A DNA stretch of 8,104 bases from Bacillota bacterium (GTDB taxonomy: Bacteria > Bacillota > Sulfobacillia > Sulfobacillales > Sulfobacillaceae): positions 1 to 8,104 of the forward strand of contig JAMCTO010000311.1 of assembly GCA_023381095.1 (NCBI GenBank), given 5' to 3'. How positions within the stretch are numbered: the stretch's first letter is position 1; each line of letters begins with the position of its first letter. This document shows, one piece after another, positions 5,529-8,104 of the stretch. Under the pieces are notes generated by a model. It was not told where the DNA came from and made no database searches. It saw only the letters and a list, made by a program, of their open reading frames with translations. The position numbers and the translations under genes were made by a program.

Positions 5529-7655
5529 ATGGCCAAGCGAAAGGCGTACCGTCCTCAAAGCGACAACCTTTCCGAAAAAATCTTTGCGGTGCTATATAAT
5601 CGGGAACCTGTGTCAGAAGATGAATTGGTGGCGCGGCTCACGAAGAATCGCCACACCGGCAAAGCATTTTTTCGAATTTACCGCCAATACCGGCAGGAGG
5701 GATGGATTGTTCGCGCCCCGGAAGGTGGGGTAACGGTGGCTACGCGTCAAGGCAGTCTTCGGGTCAATCCTCGCGGCTTTGGCTTTGTGGTAAGCCCTGA
5801 TTATCCAGGCACCGATGTGTTCGTGCCAGAGCGGTGGTTGGCCGGCGCACGCCATGATGATGTGGTCACAGTGTGGGTTCGACCGTCAGCGCAAGGTTTT
5901 GACGGTCGGGTCATGAATATTGTCAAACGGGCTACCGAAGTAGTGATAGGCACATTGGAGAGGCATCGCGGAAGTTGGAGCTTAAAGCCCCGGGACCCAC
6001 GACGGCCGGTGGTTGAAGTGGCTTCAAATCCTCATGCAAAATGGCACCCGGGTGATATTGCCCGGGCAAAAATTACCGACTGGCCGTTGGATCCCAAGCG
6101 CCCGGTACGGGGTGAGGTTGTTGAAGTGCTGGGAGCTGCGGACAGCCCAGGAGTCGATGTGTCGGCTATTGCCGCCGAATATCAGCTGAGCCCGACATTT
6201 CCCGATGCCGTATTGGCGGAAGCCGAAAAACTGCCCCAATCCGTGACGGAGGCGGAGTATGGAAACCGGGTGGATCTGACCGACACACTCATTGTGACGA
6301 TTGATGGCAGCGATGCCAAAGATTTGGATGACGCCATCTCACTCGAGCCCCTGGGCGACGGATACCGGATTGGGGTGCATATTGCGGATGTGAGCCACTA
6401 CGTGGCAGAAGGCAGCGCAATGGATATGGAGGCCCGCCGTCGCGGCACCAGTGTATACTTAGTGGACCGTGTTATCCCCATGTTGCCGCAGCGGCTATCC
6501 AACGGTATTGCCAGTCTCAATCCCGGGGTTTTGCGGCTGACGGTGAGCGTAGAAATTGATCTCTCCTCTTCGGGCGAAGTCCTCAAAACCAAGTTTTTTC
6601 GCTCCGTGATACGATCGCGTCATCGGCTGACTTACCAAGGAGTTAACGAAATACTTGAGGGCGGGCTGGATGTTTTAGGTTTGAGACCATGGTTAGAACA
6701 ATTGGATGTGGTTCGGGATCTGTTGCGCAGCAAACGGGTGGAACGAGGAGCAGTAGATTTTGAATTGCCCGAAGCAAAAGTAGTGCTGGACGATCATGGT
6801 CATCCTGTGGATGTGGTAGTTCGCTCCCGGGGAGTTGCGGAATCCATTATCGAAGAGTTGATGTTGCTGGCCAACGAAGCGGTAGCCCATGAATTGTTGC
6901 GCACGGAATTGCCGGGGCTGTTTCGTGTGCATGATGAACCGAGTTTGGACAAGATGACCCAGTTTCGGGAAATGATAGGCGTGCTTGGATATCGACTGCC
7001 GGAACAGGTGACCCCAAAATCTTTGCAAAGTCTCATTAATCGAGTGAAGGGACTGCCTGAGGAAAGAGTTATTAACAGTGCCTTGTTGCGATCCATGAAG
7101 CAGGCTCGGTATGGCCCCAAAAACACAGGTCATTTCGGCCTGGCAGCTGAGGAATATACGCATTTTACCTCTCCCATTCGACGCTATCCGGATCTTTGGG
7201 TCCACAGGGTGTTAACGCGATATCTAGAAAACCGGGTCACCGAAGCAGATCGGGAACGGTGGCAACAATTGGTGGCTTCGGTTGGGGAAGATGCGTCAGC
7301 CCGGGAACGCGAGGCAATGGAAGCCGAACGCGATTCAGTGGCTCTTAAAGAAGCCGAATTCATGGCGAATAAAATTGGCCAGGAATATGAGGCAGTCATT
7401 TCCGGTGTCACTAATTTCGGCATCTTTGTAGAATTGCCCAATTTAATTGAGGGTCTCGTGCGGTTGGAGGACTTGCCCCAAGACTATTGGGTTTTTGACC
7501 CGGTGCATTACCGCTTGCGGGGTCAACGTACTGGACGTGAATATGGCCTGGGCAGCCCGGTCACGGTGGTGGTGATGCGGGTGGACACGGGACTTAGGCG
7601 TATTGATTTTGGACTGCAAGAGGATGCAGCGCGCCGCAAGCGCCGAGTCAAATAG
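5529..7655 (+). CDS. rnr: Ribonuclease R, 3'-5' exoribonuclease
   Basis: A 708-aa RNase R of the RNB (RNase II) family, a processive cytosolic 3'-5' exoribonuclease that degrades structured RNA and acts in rRNA and tmRNA-linked quality control. Domains in order are an N-terminal winged-helix region (about 14-74), two cold-shock OB domains (about 75-200), the RNB catalytic core (about 246-568) and a C-terminal S1 domain (about 616-697). The catalytic Mg site is TIDGSDAKDLDD (257-268) with D259, D265, D267 and D268. The family signature around HFGLA...YTHFTSPIRRYPDLWVHR is intact (about 535-559). The protein is somewhat short for the family and ends in a short basic tail (ARRKRRVK) instead of a long Lys-rich one. 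ATG 5529 is preferred because AGGAG (5514-5518) is 10 nt upstream and AAGGA is adjacent; the in-frame ATG at 5466 lacks a ribosome site. No smpB follows directly. Confidence 0.96.
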   Translation: MAKRKAYRPQSDNLSEKIFAVLYNREPVSEDELVARLTKNRHTGKAFFRIYRQYRQEGWIVRAPEGGVTVATRQGSLRVNPRGFGFVVSPDYPGTDVFVPERWLAGARHDDVVTVWVRPSAQGFDGRVMNIVKRATEVVIGTLERHRGSWSLKPRDPRRPVVEVASNPHAKWHPGDIARAKITDWPLDPKRPVRGEVVEVLGAADSPGVDVSAIAAEYQLSPTFPDAVLAEAEKLPQSVTEAEYGNRVDLTDTLIVTIDGSDAKDLDDAISLEPLGDGYRIGVHIADVSHYVAEGSAMDMEARRRGTSVYLVDRVIPMLPQRLSNGIASLNPGVLRLTVSVEIDLSSSGEVLKTKFFRSVIRSRHRLTYQGVNEILEGGLDVLGLRPWLEQLDVVRDLLRSKRVERGAVDFELPEAKVVLDDHGHPVDVVVRSRGVAESIIEELMLLANEAVAHELLRTELPGLFRVHDEPSLDKMTQFREMIGVLGYRLPEQVTPKSLQSLINRVKGLPEERVINSALLRSMKQARYGPKNTGHFGLAAEEYTHFTSPIRRYPDLWVHRVLTRYLENRVTEADRERWQQLVASVGEDASAREREAMEAERDSVALKEAEFMANKIGQEYEAVISGVTNFGIFVELPNLIEGLVRLEDLPQDYWVFDPVHYRLRGQRTGREYGLGSPVTVVVMRVDTGLRRIDFGLQEDAARRKRRVK

Positions 7656-7675
7656 CGGCGAGTGCTGGCTTTGTT
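7628..7675 (+). terminator. Possible weak terminator at the rnr 3' end
   Basis: CGCCGC (7632-7637) can pair with GCGGCG (7655-7660), spanning the rnr stop codon, with outer AGC/GCT pairing possible. An alternative is CGCCG (7641-7645) with CGGCG (7656-7660). The sequence then becomes T-rich (GGCTTTGTTTG), but with a gap of several bases. It is weaker than a canonical intrinsic terminator. Confidence 0.25.
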
Positions 7676-7678
7676 TGA

Positions 7679-7706
7679 TGAAACCTTTCTGAAACCAATG
7701 GCGTTA
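7679..7706 (+). promoter_or_regulatory. ECF-sigma-like promoter motif before the last gene
   Basis: TGAAAC (7679-7684) is followed after 17 bp by CGTT (7702-7705). Bacillus ECF sigma factors (SigW, SigM) use TGAAAC as -35 and CGTA or CGTC as -10 at 16-17 bp. A second TGAAACC at 7690-7696 repeats the first at 11-bp spacing. The motif lies 35 bp upstream of the ATG at 7741. The match is suggestive but short. Confidence 0.3.
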
Positions 7707-7716
7707 CTTAAGTAAC
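7703..7716. promoter_or_regulatory. Perfect 14-bp palindrome, possible operator
   Basis: GTTACTTAAGTAAC is a perfect self-complementary 14-mer in the 85-bp spacer between rnr and the last gene, 24 bp upstream of the ATG. It overlaps the -10 end of the ECF-like motif and would sit near a transcription start, a common place for a dimeric repressor. With no loop and no following T run, it is unlikely to be a terminator. Confidence 0.4.
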
Positions 7717-7740
7717 ACGGTCTAGGAAAGGATGACGCAT

Positions 7741-8104
7741 ATGAAATTGCCTGGAGGATGGCATCTAGGCAGCGCCGATCGACATTTTAGGGCGCTCTAC
7801 ATGCGTACGGTACTGGTTATGGGTAGTGACCGGATTTTGGCGGGGGAGGGCCTCGGAGCTCCTTTGTGGGTAGAAGTGCGCGCGTTTTTGTGGAGGCAAA
7901 AACAGACGGTGTGGCACAAGTTGCGACCCGGTCCGATGACCTGGTGGGCCGCGCAATTGGGAACTATTATGGTGCTCGTCGGCTACGGCCGACGGCCAGC
8001 GGTATTGCTGCGGCAGGAGAACTGGAGGGGGATTGTCCCTACGGGGCATGGGGCAACCACTGTGACCTTACCTGCACCAACTCCATGCGAGGCGGGGACG
8101 TGCT
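7741..8104 (+). CDS. Hypothetical protein, 5' part (runs off right edge)
   Basis: The frame from ATG 7741 stays open to the end of the window, giving at least 121 residues. I do not recognise the family. AAAGG (7727-7731) lies 9 nt upstream, a good ribosome site; an in-frame ATG at 7732 is too close to that site and a TAG at 7723 ends the frame upstream. The visible part is rich in Trp, Gly, Arg and Leu (seven Trp in 121 aa), starts MKLPGGWHLGS, and has one mildly hydrophobic stretch (about 68-81, WWAAQLGTIMVLVG) that is too short and isolated to call a membrane helix. It lacks a clear signal peptide. A Pro/Thr-rich segment with two Cys ends the visible part. The open frame of over 360 bp plus the ribosome site supports a real gene. 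It occupies the place where smpB is often found, but it does not resemble SmpB. Confidence 0.6.
   Translation, partial: MKLPGGWHLGSADRHFRALYMRTVLVMGSDRILAGEGLGAPLWVEVRAFLWRQKQTVWHKLRPGPMTWWAAQLGTIMVLVGYGRRPAVLLRQENWRGIVPTGHGATTVTLPAPTPCEAGTC

Noticed and set aside
6693..7205. 170-codon open frame on the minus strand within rnr
   Set aside because: It lies entirely inside the conserved RNB catalytic domain and its translation has no recognisable domain pattern, so it is a codon-bias shadow.
7765..8049. 94-codon open frame on the minus strand opposite the last gene
   Set aside because: No ribosome site was seen; its Pro/Arg/His-rich composition looks like a shadow of the plus-strand frame, which has a good ribosome site.
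1..8104. Mobile element, CRISPR array or phage genes
   Set aside because: No transposase, integrase, terminal inverted repeats or regularly spaced repeats were seen; base and codon use look even across the window.

Overview
The window is an ordinary chromosomal housekeeping segment of a bacterium. It holds the distal end of a glycolytic operon (3' part of gpmI, then eno), a HAD-family phosphatase translationally coupled to eno, a convergent rhodanese gene, a divergently placed MFS transporter, a small unrecognised helical protein, secG, rnr, and the 5' part of an unrecognised gene that runs off the right edge. Strong purine-rich Shine-Dalgarno sequences (GGGAGG type), the gpmI-eno pairing, the secG-rnr pairing and moderately GC-rich, fairly compact DNA point to a Firmicute-like lineage. 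My best guess is a Sulfobacillus-type acidophile or relative, but this is inferred from general gene style and is not proven by any marker in the window.

Layout. Positions 1-2718 read rightward as one likely transcription unit: gpmI (partial), a 34-bp gap, eno, then a HAD hydrolase whose GTG start overlaps the eno TGA stop (GTGA). The rhodanese gene on the minus strand (2692-3021) runs into the HAD gene tail to tail, overlapping it by 27 bp. A 125-bp divergent region separates rhodanese from the MFS transporter (3147-4460). It carries AT-rich -10-like boxes on both strands, a short palindrome, and an 8-bp perfect inverted repeat that would cover the transporter's Shine-Dalgarno sequence in the mRNA. 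A 121-aa unknown protein (4578-4943) and secG (5035-5271) each have their own -10-like box upstream. A probable terminator follows secG. The 256-bp secG-rnr spacer holds an 11-bp direct repeat and mutually exclusive hairpins. rnr (5529-7655) is complete. It is followed by a perfect 14-bp palindrome overlapping an ECF-sigma-like promoter motif, and then the last partial gene.

How the genes relate. GpmI and Eno carry out consecutive steps of lower glycolysis (3-phosphoglycerate to 2-phosphoglycerate to phosphoenolpyruvate). The coupled HAD enzyme could be a metabolite-repair or side-product phosphatase for that pathway (inference). SecG (Sec translocon) and RNase R (RNA decay and quality control) are neighbours in many bacteria, often with smpB next, but smpB is not directly downstream here. 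No mobile element, CRISPR array, rRNA or tRNA was seen. I did not find a clearly new multi-gene system. The most interesting signals are regulatory: the masked transporter ribosome site, the rnr leader, and the palindrome plus ECF-like motif before the final gene.
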